Source: Clostridium sp. ZS2-4
GTDB lineage: Bacteria; Bacillota; Clostridia; Clostridiales; Clostridiaceae
NCBI RefSeq assembly: GCF_026719745.1
Contig: NZ_JAPPRQ010000136.1
Coordinates: 1-64,000 of the forward strand
Direction: 5' to 3'
DNA length: 64,000 nt
The position numbers and the translations under genes were made by a program. Under the pieces are notes generated by a model. That model saw nothing but the letters and a program-made list of their open reading frames with translations. It ran no database searches and had not been told where the DNA came from. Shown here piece after piece: positions 36,454-44,643 of this stretch. The number at the start of each line of letters is the position of its first letter. Positions within the stretch are counted from its first letter, which is position 1.

Positions 36454-36858
36454 TTATCTTTTTACAATTTCGTAAGGCCAATTGTCTATTCCGCCTAGAT
36501 TATATACATCAGCATATCCTAAATCATCCAATATTTTAGCTGCTGTTGAAGAACGTACACCTCTTTGACAGTAAATAATAATCTTTGTAGATTTAGGAAT
36601 ATTTTTGCTTTGAACTTCATTTTTAAATATATTTAGAGGAATGTTTACACTTGTTGGAATTCTTCCTTGAGAATACTCTTCTGGAGTTCTGACATCTATG
36701 ATAATCATAGGTGTTGAAGTGCTTATCAAATCATGGACGTCTGATGGAGAAATGTTTTTATAAGCTACTGCAGTACTTGGAAGTATAAATCCAAACATAA
36801 CAAATAATGATATAAATACGGACATTATTTTTTTAAAAGAAAATTTTTTGGTCTTCAT
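36454..36858 (-). CDS. Secreted rhodanese-like protein
   Basis: A 134-residue protein with a basic N-terminus and hydrophobic signal or anchor segment (about residues 11-32, ending PSTAVA), then a single rhodanese domain: MIIIDVRTPEEYSQGRIP, and the active-site loop CQRGVRS with Cys97. Rhodaneses transfer sulfur or act as persulfide carriers; an exported single-domain form may handle sulfane sulfur outside the membrane. AGGAGG lies eight bases before the ATG. The gene ends five bases before the leuS leader promoter, with no visible terminator of its own, so read-through into the leuS leader is possible. Confidence 0.9.
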   Translation of the reverse strand: MKTKKFSFKKIMSVFISLFVMFGFILPSTAVAYKNISPSDVHDLISTSTPMIIIDVRTPEEYSQGRIPTSVNIPLNIFKNEVQSKNIPKSTKIIIYCQRGVRSSTAAKILDDLGYADVYNLGGIDNWPYEIVKR

Positions 36859-37079
36859 AAATACTACCTCCTAGTATGAATTGTTCTTGGGTAGTTTGCA
36901 CTATAATATGAAAATTTATACAAATAATAATACATGTGCAAAAAATTAATAATAGAAATAGGAAAATACATCACAGTGTATTTATAAAAAATTACTTGTG
37001 AGAGTAATTTTAACAAACAATACAGAATTGTTTATTATTGATATGTATTTTGATATACTATATATATTGCAATTATCAA

Positions 37080-37139
37080 TATTCATTGTTTAATGATCAA
37101 TTATGAAAAAACTTCAACGAAGTTTTAATACAATGAATA
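37080..37139 (+). promoter_or_regulatory. Possible structured 5' leader of the S1-domain gene
   Basis: An outer TATTCATTG/CAATGAATA pair (37080-37088, 37131-37139) encloses a hairpin AAAACTTC/GAAGTTTT (37108-37126, loop AAC). It lies about 60 bases before the start codon. No T run follows, so control would be by translation or RNA stability. The rest of 36859-37195 shows only AT-rich promoter-like sequence without a clear -35/-10 pair. Confidence 0.35.
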
Positions 37140-37195
37140 GTATTTGTTGCAACTTATATATAATATATAAGGAAAAAAGTAAGGAGATGATGGAT

Positions 37196-38365
37196 ATGAC
37201 AATTGATAATTTTGAAGAAAAATCAATGAGGGAAATGATAGTGGAAATAGAAAATTCCATGAATCCAATTTATAGTGGAGACATAATAGAAGGAGAAGTT
37301 ATTTCAGTTAAAGATAATGAGGTTTTAGTTAATATAGGGTATATGACTGATGGAATAATAAAAAGAGAAGAAATAGCAAATGAGGAAGTGAATCTTAAAG
37401 AAATTTTAAATGCAGGTGACAAGATTAAAGTTTATGTAGTTAAAATAAATGATGGTGAAGGAAATGTAGTTTTATCAAAGAAGAAAGCTGATAAGCTTTT
37501 AGTTTGGGATGAGCTTGTGGATGCATTAAAAAATAATACCAATTTTGAAGTTAAGGTAAGTGAAATAGTTAAAGGTGGAGCAGTAGCATATATAAAGGGA
37601 ATAAGAGGATTTATACCTGCATCACATATTTCGGCTTCTTTTGTTAAAGATTTAAATAAATTCATTGATAAAAATTTAGTGGTGAGAGTAATTGAATTGG
37701 ATAAACAAAATAATAAGATAGTTTTATCAAGAAAAGAAGTAGAAAAGGAAGAAATTGAAGCTAAAAGAGCTGAAGTTTGGGCTTCCCTAAAAAAAGGAGA
37801 AAAAAGGACGGGAAGTGTAAGCAGACTTGCTAAGTTTGGAGCTTTTGTTGACTTAGGTGGAATAGATGGATTAATTCACAATTCAGATTTATCATGGAAA
37901 AGAGTTAATCACCCATCAGAGGTAGTATCAGAAGGAGATAAGGTTGAAGTTTATGTATTGGACTTTGATAGGGAAAAAGGAAGAATATCATTAGGGCTTA
38001 AGAATGTAGAAGAAGACCCTTGGAATAATATAAAGGATAGATACAAAGTTGATCAAGTTATAGAAGGAACAGTTGCAAGACTTTTGGATTTTGGAGCTTT
38101 TGTTGAACTTGAAACTGGAGTAGAAGGGTTAGTACATATAACGCAAATAACTGATGAAAATATAATAAAACCATCGCAAGTATTAACTACTGGTGATAGA
38201 GTGAAAGTTAAAATATTAGACATAAAAGAAGAAGAAAAAAGAATTAGCTTAAGTATTAAGGAAGCTGCTAATGAAGAGGCTGAAGACTTTTCGGAGTATA
38301 ATGACAACGATGAGGGAAATTTTGCTTTAGCGGATTTATTGAAAAACCTTAAATTTGATAAATAA
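37196..38365 (+). CDS. rpsA: S1 RNA-binding domain protein (ribosomal protein S1-like)
   Basis: A 389-residue cytoplasmic protein made of four consecutive S1 domains; clear examples are GDIIEGEVISVKDNEVLVNI, GAVAYIKGIRGFIPASHIS, SVSRLAKFGAFVDLGGIDGL and GTVARLLDFGAFVELETGVE. Firmicutes carry such four-domain S1 homologues, which bind mRNA and in some cases the ribosome; the low-GC version is not strictly equivalent to E. coli S1 with six domains. I chose the ATG at 37196, nine bases after AAGGAG; nearer ATGs are too close. It converges on a tRNA gene. Confidence 0.9.
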   Translation: MTIDNFEEKSMREMIVEIENSMNPIYSGDIIEGEVISVKDNEVLVNIGYMTDGIIKREEIANEEVNLKEILNAGDKIKVYVVKINDGEGNVVLSKKKADKLLVWDELVDALKNNTNFEVKVSEIVKGGAVAYIKGIRGFIPASHISASFVKDLNKFIDKNLVVRVIELDKQNNKIVLSRKEVEKEEIEAKRAEVWASLKKGEKRTGSVSRLAKFGAFVDLGGIDGLIHNSDLSWKRVNHPSEVVSEGDKVEVYVLDFDREKGRISLGLKNVEEDPWNNIKDRYKVDQVIEGTVARLLDFGAFVELETGVEGLVHITQITDENIIKPSQVLTTGDRVKVKILDIKEEEKRISLSIKEAANEEAEDFSEYNDNDEGNFALADLLKNLKFDK

Positions 38366-38380
38366 TTGAAGATAAGAAAT

Positions 38381-38418
38381 AAAAAACGATACTCAAATAA
38401 ATGAGTATCGTTTTTTTA
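38381..38418 (+). terminator. Terminator after the S1 gene
   Basis: AACGATACTCA/TGAGTATCGTT with a 6-base loop and seven T, only three bases from the 3' end of the tRNA gene on the other strand. Confidence 0.9.
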
Positions 38419-38420
38419 TT

Positions 38421-38496
38421 TGGCTGCCCAAGCAGGATTCGAACCTACGGAGTGCCTGAGTCAGAGTCAGGTGCCTTACCGCTTGGCTATTGGGCA
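38421..38496 (-). tRNA. tRNA-Gln (anticodon CUG)
   Basis: A complete cloverleaf on the minus strand: acceptor TGCCCAA/TTGGGCA, D-arm AGCCAAGCGGTAAGGC, anticodon stem CCTGA/TCAGG with loop CTCTGAC (anticodon CTG), T-arm with GGTTCGAATCC, discriminator G and an encoded CCA. It reads CAG codons; a second Gln tRNA with anticodon UUG is expected elsewhere. Confidence 0.95.
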
Positions 38497-38511
38497 ACGA
38501 TGATAACAATA

Positions 38512-38539
38512 ATTATAGCACTTTAAGGATAAATGTCAA
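38512..38539 (-). promoter_or_regulatory. Promoter of the tRNA-Gln gene
   Basis: TTGACA, 16 bases, TATAAT on the minus strand, ending about 15 bases before the tRNA. Confidence 0.85.
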
Positions 38540-38602
38540 GAGTTCAGCAAATAAAATAGTTTATTTTTCAATAAATATAAAAATATGTTAGCAGATTAAT
38601 GT

Positions 38603-39163
38603 TTATAATCCTTTTAGATTTTTATCTGCTTTTCCTAATTCATTCATTATTTCATATATAGTTTTAGAAGTAGTATCTTTTAATGTATAACCTAATAATT
38701 CTACAACCTCTTTTAATTCATCTTCATCATAAGTCTCGATTTCAATATAAGGAAAAGGACAAAAACTTTTTTCGTTTATGTCAATTTCTACCAATGTATT
38801 TTTATATTTATAACTTTCTCTATATTTTTTTATGGATTCAATAAGTTCAAGACCCAGAGATGTTAAAATATTTTCACCTTCTTTAGGGTCATTAATTTCT
38901 ACTTCGTTTTCTTCCATAACTTTATATTTTTCCTGACTTAAAAGTTTTTTAGTTGTCATGTAAATATGTTTACTGTTTGTAAGTTGATTATGTATAATTC
39001 TTATTCTTGCATAGCCCTTTGAATTTAAAAGTCTCTTATCTGAAAAGTCATATATGTTATTAACCTGATTTTCCTGCTTAACCTTTACAGCATTTATTTC
39101 TAGAAGTTTTTTACGGATAGCATCTATATCTATTTTAATAATTCTAGTTTCAATTTCTTTCAT
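38603..39163 (-). CDS. CYTH domain protein
   Basis: A 186-residue single-domain CYTH (CyaB/thiamine triphosphatase) protein. It begins MKEIETRIIKID, where EIETR matches the ExExK triphosphate-tunnel motif with Arg for the final Lys. Later acidic and basic strands (GYARIRI, VEIDINEK, YIEIETYDEDEL) fit the tunnel fold. Relatives hydrolyse inorganic or organic triphosphates; substrate not readable. I set the start at 39163 with AAGGAGTG upstream; a longer in-frame reading would run into the repeat element, where its first residues simply translate the heptads. Confidence 0.88.
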   Translation of the reverse strand: MKEIETRIIKIDIDAIRKKLLEINAVKVKQENQVNNIYDFSDKRLLNSKGYARIRIIHNQLTNSKHIYMTTKKLLSQEKYKVMEENEVEINDPKEGENILTSLGLELIESIKKYRESYKYKNTLVEIDINEKSFCPFPYIEIETYDEDELKEVVELLGYTLKDTTSKTIYEIMNELGKADKNLKGL

Positions 39164-39203
39164 TTTTATCACACTCCTTAACATTGAGATTATAACACAA
39201 CTT

Positions 39204-39282
39204 AAGAAAAGTGCGAAGCACTTTTCAGTAGCCAGTGACCAGTAACCAGTAGCCAAAAAGAAAATTGCTACGCAATTTTCTT
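39204..39282. repeat. Heptad palindromic element, minimal form
   Basis: Hairpin GAAAAGTGC/GCACTTTTC (39206-39226), four heptads AGTAGCC, AGTGACC, AGTAACC, AGTAGCC, then hairpin AAGAAAATTGC/GCAATTTTCTT (39258-39282). There is no core and no inverse arm. It lies between divergent genes, and the -10 box (TATAAT, 39292-39297) of the following gene begins nine bases after it. Confidence 0.8.
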
Positions 39283-39370
39283 ATTAAGTGTTATAATAAA
39301 AATGAATTATAAGTGCACATCTGTTTTTAAAAAGGATGTGTTTTTTATTTTGTTAGGAGTGGTAAGGAAA

Positions 39371-40408
39371 ATGGAATATATAAATGAAATTACAATTAAT
39401 GAAGCAGTGGTTCATATTTTAGATAATAATTCAGAGGAAGCTATTTTAAATGAATATAAATTAGATTTAAATGAAGAAATATATGCATTTTTGAATAAAC
39501 ACATACAAAAGTGTTTAAAGGATGAAGAACTAAAATATGCAGTTTTTAATAAGGAGAGAAATGTTATTAAAGATATTTCTCAAGAATTTTTATATGGAGA
39601 AAATGATTTGCTTGAAGTATCTAAAGAGATTGCAAGTCAAATGTTCTTGCTTATGAGATCTAAGGGGAATATACCTTCCTGCGACCTGGTAGTATTATCT
39701 ATATCTACGGAATATGGTCCTCTGCTTGGAATTTTAAAAATGGATTATATAAAAAATTACGTTCATACTGTAGATTTTGTAGATAATAAAATTGGTATAA
39801 ATATTATACCTCAATTTGCTGGTCTTCCAGCAAGTGGTCAGAGATTACAAAAGTGTACTTTTATAAAGCCTATGAAGGAAGAAAATCATTTTGATCTTAT
39901 GGTAATAGATAAACAGACAAAAAATAAGAATAGTGAAGAATATGGTTCAAATTATTTTATTAGCAACTTTCTGGGTTGTACTGTAATTGATAATGAAAGA
40001 GATAAGACCAAAAGCTTTGTTCAGGCAGCAGAAAAATGGACTAGAACTAATCTCAAAGAAAATGCAGAGGCCCAAGAGTCGGTTAGAACGGCTATTAAGA
40101 AAAAATTAAGAGAAGAAGATGAATTTGATGTAAAAGCTGTAGCAGAAGAACTTTTTCAAGGTGAAACAGAGACTAAGCAAAATTTTGTTGAATTTGTTAA
40201 AGAACAAGGTGGAGTAGAAAATGTTGCCGTAGATAGGGAATGGGTTGAAAAGAAGTTTAAGAGAATAAGATTGAAAATAGATAAGGATATTGATTTATAT
40301 ATAAATGAAGAAGCGTACTACGATAATAGTAGATTTGAAATCATTAGAAATGGTGATGGAAGTATAAATATGATTATAAAGCACATTTCCAATTATACAG
40401 AAAAATAA
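39371..40408 (+). CDS. Nucleoid-associated protein (NdpA/YejK family)
   Basis: A 345-residue cytoplasmic protein of the 37-kDa nucleoid-associated family: the N-terminal INEAVVHILDNNSEEAIL, central VVLSISTEYGPLLGILKMDY and QAAEKWTRTNLKENAEAQ are recognisable stretches. Members bind nucleoid DNA; the function in firmicutes is unclear. The start is uncertain: I chose the ATG at 39371, ten or so bases after TTAGGAG, over a GTG nearer that site and over an upstream ATG with no ribosome site. It shares a terminator with fba. Confidence 0.85.
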   Translation: MEYINEITINEAVVHILDNNSEEAILNEYKLDLNEEIYAFLNKHIQKCLKDEELKYAVFNKERNVIKDISQEFLYGENDLLEVSKEIASQMFLLMRSKGNIPSCDLVVLSISTEYGPLLGILKMDYIKNYVHTVDFVDNKIGINIIPQFAGLPASGQRLQKCTFIKPMKEENHFDLMVIDKQTKNKNSEEYGSNYFISNFLGCTVIDNERDKTKSFVQAAEKWTRTNLKENAEAQESVRTAIKKKLREEDEFDVKAVAEELFQGETETKQNFVEFVKEQGGVENVAVDREWVEKKFKRIRLKIDKDIDLYINEEAYYDNSRFEIIRNGDGSINMIIKHISNYTEK

Positions 40409-40415
40409 ATTTATA

Positions 40416-40453
40416 AAACAAAGGTGCCTTGAAAATTCAATGCACCTTTGTTT
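40416..40453. terminator. Bidirectional terminator between the nucleoid protein and fba
   Basis: AAACAAAGGTGC/GCACCTTTGTTT with an inner TTG/CAA pair; A- and T-rich flanks on both sides. Confidence 0.85.
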
Positions 40454-40466
40454 ATGTAAGTGTATA

Positions 40467-41393
40467 TTATAAAGTGTTTGCAGAACCTAAAACATCTTCT
40501 ATTTTATCTTCTACAATCTTTTTAATTAAGTCTCTTCCAGCCCCACAGTATTTTCTAGGGTCAAATTCAGCTGGCTTTTCACCAAATAATTTTCTAACGC
40601 CTGCTGTCATAGCAAGTCTTAAATCAGTATCCATGTTTATTTTACATACAGCCATTGAAGCTGCTTTTCTTAACATATCAGCTGGAACACCTTTAGCTTT
40701 TGATGGAATTTGTCCTCCGAATTCATTACAAGTTGCAACTAATTCAGGATTAACAGCTGAAGCTCCGTGAAGAACTATTGGGAATCCAGGTAATTTTCCT
40801 TGAATTTCTTCTAATATATCAAATCTTAATTTAGCTTCTCCTTCAAATTTGAAAGCACCGTGGCTTGTTCCGATAGCTATAGCTAATGAATCAACACCAG
40901 TTCTGTTAACAAAGTCAACAGCTTGATCTGGATCAGTGTAAACATGAACGTCACTGCTTACTTCATCTTCAACACCAGCAAGTATTCCAAGTTCAGCTTC
41001 TACAGTTACTCCATGAGCATGAGCGTATTCAACAACTTCTATAGTTTTAGCTACGTTTTCTTCATAGTCGAAGTGAGAACCATCGAACATAACAGAAGTA
41101 AATCCATTTTCGATACACAATTTAATAGTTTCTAAATCTGGACCGTGGTCTAAGTGTAAAGCAACGTCTACACCAGTATCAGCTACTGCAGCATCTACCA
41201 TGGCCTTTAAGTATTTAGGACCAGCATATTCTAAAGCTCCTTTTGAAACTTGAAGAATAACAGGAGATTTTTTTTCTTTAGCTGCATTTATAACTCCTTG
41301 TAATATTTCCATGTTGTTGATATTGAAAGCTCCGATAGCATATTTCCCTTCGTAAGCTTTTTTAAACATCTCTTTAGTTGTTACTAATGCCAT
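40467..41393 (-). CDS. fba: Fructose-bisphosphate aldolase, class II
   Basis: Zinc-dependent cleavage of fructose 1,6-bisphosphate in glycolysis. The 308-residue protein begins MALVTTKEMFKKAYEGKYAI and shows the zinc/substrate motifs ALHLDHGPD, FDGSHFDYEEN, EAELGILAGVED, GTSHGAFKFEG and VLHGASAVNPE. I set the start at 41393 with GGAAGGTGG upstream. Codon choice is more GC-rich than its neighbours, as expected for a highly expressed gene. Upstream lies a paired GGGAC operator like that of cggR-gap, suggesting control by CggR. Confidence 0.97.
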   Translation of the reverse strand: MALVTTKEMFKKAYEGKYAIGAFNINNMEILQGVINAAKEKKSPVILQVSKGALEYAGPKYLKAMVDAAVADTGVDVALHLDHGPDLETIKLCIENGFTSVMFDGSHFDYEENVAKTIEVVEYAHAHGVTVEAELGILAGVEDEVSSDVHVYTDPDQAVDFVNRTGVDSLAIAIGTSHGAFKFEGEAKLRFDILEEIQGKLPGFPIVLHGASAVNPELVATCNEFGGQIPSKAKGVPADMLRKAASMAVCKINMDTDLRLAMTAGVRKLFGEKPAEFDPRKYCGAGRDLIKKIVEDKIEDVLGSANTL

Positions 41394-41427
41394 ATAAATT
41401 CCACCTTCCAATGATATAGTATATATA

Positions 41428-41452
41428 GGGACGATTAATGTCCACGTGGGAC
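41428..41452 (-). promoter_or_regulatory. Putative CggR operator of fba
   Basis: Written on the plus strand it reads GGGAC, 14 bases, TGGGAC, with TGTC inside the 14 at the position seen in the Bacillus operator (GGGAC, 6 bases, TGTC, 4 bases, GGGAC). The same spacing occurs before cggR at 62644. The site lies about 10-35 bases after the predicted transcription start, where a bound repressor would block elongation. Confidence 0.6.
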
Positions 41453-41469
41453 AAAATCCACCTACAATT

Positions 41470-41498
41470 ATTATAACCCAATATTATTAGATTTTCCA
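41470..41498 (-). promoter_or_regulatory. Likely promoter of fba
   Basis: Minus strand: TGGAAA, 17 bases, TATAAT; the operator-like repeat follows immediately downstream. Confidence 0.55.
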
Positions 41499-41559
41499 TA
41501 GTGTAGTACTTTATAATTATAAATGAATTTAGGAAAAAAATAAATGAAAAAGTTTACAT

Positions 41560-41940
41560 TTAAAAAATATTTTGGATACTGAGTTTTTCAAAATCAATAA
41601 TATCATCCACTAGAAACTTTATACTGTGTACTGAAGCGAGAGAATCACTTTTATTTTTGCAATTTACATATTGAGTTAATCTTAATAATTCCACATACAT
41701 ACCATCTATATACTCATGGTTAATAAAAATTGAAACGATTTTAGATTCTTTTTTCCAATTCTCCAATAAAATATTAGTTGTTTTATATGCTTCATCCCAT
41801 GCTTCGTCTTTTATAGTAATTTCTAAGGAACAAATTATATTTTTATAATGGTTGCAAGTATTTTCAAGATAATTTATTGAGAATAGTATACAGAAAACCA
41901 TAATCATAAAAATGATAAATGAGGCTATTACATTTTTCAT
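41560..41940 (-). CDS. DUF4363 family protein
   Basis: A 126-residue protein with an N-terminal membrane segment (about residues 4-25) followed by a helical domain facing outward (HYKNIICSLEITIKDEAWDEA, MYVELLRLTQYV). This is the DUF4363 layout, and it follows a DUF421 gene after 27 bases, the usual clostridial pairing. Function unknown. AAGGAG precedes the ATG. No clear terminator follows. Confidence 0.85.
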   Translation of the reverse strand: MKNVIASFIIFMIMVFCILFSINYLENTCNHYKNIICSLEITIKDEAWDEAYKTTNILLENWKKESKIVSIFINHEYIDGMYVELLRLTQYVNCKNKSDSLASVHSIKFLVDDIIDFEKLSIQNIF

Positions 41941-41967
41941 TTATTTAATACTCCTTACAGTTAGTAT

Positions 41968-42639
41968 TTAATCTTTCATCTGGAAAAAAATCTTATTTTC
42001 AGTATTTAAAATAGCTACAAAAACTTTTGAAGGATTAGCAATATTATTTGAGCTTAATTTGGAATTCAGCCAATCCATATCTTTATTTATGATTTTTAAA
42101 TTATTGTAATTTATTTTACCATCTAAAATTAAAGTTACAGGAAGTTTTTCTTGTTGTACAGGTATATTTAAATCTTTTTTTGATGCAGGAGTTATTTCGG
42201 TTTTGGGCATGATTGACAGTTCACCACTTGTCTCAAGGACAGCATAGGCTATATCTTGAATATTGTAAAAACCCTTAAGACGTAACTCTTCTATTAAATC
42301 ATTATAAGTTAATCGTTGATTGCGGAGTTCTTTTATATCTATTTGCCCATTAGCAATGATTAAACTAGGTTTACCAGTCATTAATTCTCTGAAAAATTCA
42401 CTTTTTAATTCTAAAATTGTTATTAATGTTTGAAGAATGAGTAGTGTAATTATAGGTATAATCCCATATAAAAGAGGTATTCCTAAGTCCTGCATGGGGA
42501 GGGACGCTAAATCAGATATCATAATGGCTATGGCAAGTTCAAAAGGCTCAAGTTCTCCTATTTGACGTTTTCCCATAAGACGCATTGTTAATACAACTAA
42601 CATATAAAGAATAGCAGTTCTAATCATTACAATAAACAT
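41968..42639 (-). CDS. DUF421 (YetF-type) membrane protein
   Basis: A 223-residue protein with three N-terminal membrane helices (MFIVMIRTAILYMLVVLTM; ELAIAIMISDLASLPM; LLYGIIPIITLLILQTLI) and a cytoplasmic or external C-terminal beta domain with the DUF421 signature GKPSLIIANGQIDIKELR. The conserved early motif RLMGKRQIGELEPFELA is present. Related YetF/YdfS-type proteins are linked with spore membranes in Bacillus, but the role is not settled. It is the first gene of the DUF421-DUF4363 pair; AGGAGTG lies upstream. Confidence 0.93.
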   Translation of the reverse strand: MFIVMIRTAILYMLVVLTMRLMGKRQIGELEPFELAIAIMISDLASLPMQDLGIPLLYGIIPIITLLILQTLITILELKSEFFRELMTGKPSLIIANGQIDIKELRNQRLTYNDLIEELRLKGFYNIQDIAYAVLETSGELSIMPKTEITPASKKDLNIPVQQEKLPVTLILDGKINYNNLKIINKDMDWLNSKLSSNNIANPSKVFVAILNTENKIFFQMKD

Positions 42640-42677
42640 AGAATCACTCCTGAATTTATTAATAAAATAATCTTTCT

Positions 42678-42715
42678 CATATATATTTTTTCAAAAAAAC
42701 CAAAAAATATATATG
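42678..42715. other. Perfect 14-bp inverted repeat in divergent intergenic region
   Basis: CATATATATTTTTT and its exact inverse AAAAAATATATATG with a 10-base loop. It lies 39 bases upstream of the DUF421 start codon and 107 bases before the kinase gene. It may be an operator or simply AT-rich structure. Confidence 0.35.
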
Positions 42716-42821
42716 GGAATAATACACTTTTTTTCATATATAAAGTATAATAATAATAAGACTGAATTTTTAAAGAATATGTTAAAAATATGGAGAGATT
42801 TTGTGCGGGAGGAGGAACATT

Positions 42822-44480
42822 ATGGAGAAAGTTAGTTTAACTTTGAAAAACGGAAAGAAAATTGTAGTAGATAAAGGAATGAGTTTACATCAAATAGTAA
42901 TAGATAATAATTTGCAAAATGATATTCCCTGCATACTAGGAAGAGTTAATGGAAGATTGCATGAGCTTAGTCAGACTATATATGAAAATGCTTATTTCGA
43001 AGGAGTAGATATAACAAATAAAATCGCAAGAAAAGCATACTTGAAAACTCTTCAGTTTGTGTTGATAAAAGCAGTTTATGATTTATATCCTAATGCTCAG
43101 GTTACTATTGAGCATTCTATAAGTAAAGGAATTTTTGGAGAAATACACAAAGAAGCTCCACTTAATAGAAGTGATATATTAAAAATTAAAAAAAGAATGC
43201 AAGAAATTATAGATAAAGATATTATAATCAATAAAATATCTGTAACAAAACAAAAGGCAATTGAGATTTTTAACAAATATGGAATGCAGGATAAAATAAG
43301 GCTTTTGAAATATGTTAATTCTAATAATTTAAAGCTTTATGAGTTGGATGGAAGATATGATTATTTTTATGGAGTAATGGCTTATTCAACAGGGTGTCTT
43401 AATATTTTTGATTTAATGTATTATGAGCCAGGTTTTATACTTAGAGCTCCTACAGAAGATCAGCCAAGAAAACTTCCGGAATTTGTTAATTATAAAAAAT
43501 TAACTAAAATATTCTGTGAAACAGAAAAATGGGGAGAAATTCTTAATGTTGCTGATGTAGGATCCTTAAATGATATAGTTGATAGTGGTGAGATAACTAC
43601 TATGATTAGAGTGGCAGAAGCATTACATGAAAAGAAGATTGCAAATATTGCTGATATGATTAATAAAAGGGTTAATACTAAAATTGTATTAATTGCTGGT
43701 CCATCTTCTTCAGGTAAAACTACTTTTACAAAAAGACTTGGAATTCAGTTAAGAGTAAATGGATTCATACCTATTGAGATTTCACTTGATGATTATTTTG
43801 TAGATAGAGAAAAAACTCCAAAAGATGAAAATGGTGAATACAATTTTGAATCTATTTATGCTTTAGATTTACCCCTTTTTAATAAAAATCTTTGTCAATT
43901 ATTAAAGGGAGAAGACGTTATTATTCCACATTATGATTTTTTAACTGGCAAAAGAAGATGGCATGAAAAACCAATTAAACTTCCTGAAAATGGTATAATC
44001 TTAATAGAAGGAATTCATGGTTTGAATGAGATGCTTACAGCCTCAATACCTAGAGAAAATAAATTTAAGATATATATAAATGCGTTAACTCAATTGAATT
44101 TGGACAATCATAACAGAATATCAACTACTGATGTAAGAATGATAAGAAGGATAGTTAGAGATTATTTGTCAAGGGGATACAGTGCAGAGGATACTTTGAA
44201 AATGTGGTCATCTATAAAAAGAGGAGAGGAAAATAATATTTTTATATTTCAAGAAGAAGCAGATGTAATGTTTAATTCAAATTTAGTTTATGAACTTTGT
44301 GTACTAAAAAAATATGCAGAACCTGAACTTATGAAAATAAAGCCAGATAGCCCAGTATATTATGAAGCTAAGAGACTAAAAAGCTTTTTACATTTTTTTG
44401 AAGATGTAGAAAAAGAATTGGTTCAAGATAACTCTATACTTAGAGAATTTATTGGAGGAAGCTGTTTTTATAAATATTAA
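42822..44480 (+). CDS. Nucleoside (uridine) kinase with TGS/ThrRS-like N-terminus
   Basis: A 552-residue fusion. The N-terminal part (about 1-60) looks like a TGS domain (LKNGKKIVVDKGMSLHQIV), followed by a region resembling the second additional domain of threonyl-tRNA synthetase (HSISKGIFGEIHKEAPL), then a P-loop kinase with Walker A GPSSSGKTTFTKRL (from residue 293) and the uridine/phosphoribulokinase block SLDDYFVDREKTPKDENGEY. Such fusions are typical of clostridia and are annotated as nucleoside or uridine kinase. I chose the ATG at 42822 after GGAGGAGG. Two terminators follow. Confidence 0.88.
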   Translation: MEKVSLTLKNGKKIVVDKGMSLHQIVIDNNLQNDIPCILGRVNGRLHELSQTIYENAYFEGVDITNKIARKAYLKTLQFVLIKAVYDLYPNAQVTIEHSISKGIFGEIHKEAPLNRSDILKIKKRMQEIIDKDIIINKISVTKQKAIEIFNKYGMQDKIRLLKYVNSNNLKLYELDGRYDYFYGVMAYSTGCLNIFDLMYYEPGFILRAPTEDQPRKLPEFVNYKKLTKIFCETEKWGEILNVADVGSLNDIVDSGEITTMIRVAEALHEKKIANIADMINKRVNTKIVLIAGPSSSGKTTFTKRLGIQLRVNGFIPIEISLDDYFVDREKTPKDENGEYNFESIYALDLPLFNKNLCQLLKGEDVIIPHYDFLTGKRRWHEKPIKLPENGIILIEGIHGLNEMLTASIPRENKFKIYINALTQLNLDNHNRISTTDVRMIRRIVRDYLSRGYSAEDTLKMWSSIKRGEENNIFIFQEEADVMFNSNLVYELCVLKKYAEPELMKIKPDSPVYYEAKRLKSFLHFFEDVEKELVQDNSILREFIGGSCFYKY

Positions 44481-44516
44481 AAATAAGGATATATTTTAAT
44501 TTAATATACTTTAGTA

Positions 44517-44547
44517 AAGCTTATATCTTAATGGTATAAGCTTTTTA
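44517..44547 (+). terminator. First terminator after the nucleoside kinase
   Basis: AAGCTTATA/TATAAGCTT with a 9-base loop and TTTTTA tail. Confidence 0.8.
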
Positions 44548-44565
44548 TTATATTATACCATCACA

Positions 44566-44605
44566 CCTTACTATATTTTAAATAAAATATAGTAAGGCTT
44601 TTTTT
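44566..44605 (+). terminator. Second, tandem terminator
   Basis: CCTTACTATATTTTA with its perfect inverse, a 2-base loop, and a C plus seven T. Two terminators in a row insulate the next gene. Confidence 0.88.
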
Positions 44606-44643
44606 AGTTAAGTGGGAATTTCTACTAAAAAGGAGGAAAAAGT

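Noticed and set aside
38603-39256. Longer CYTH protein starting MATGYWSLATEK
   Set aside because: The extra N-terminus is translated from the heptad element; AAGGAGTG and family length support the ATG at 39163.
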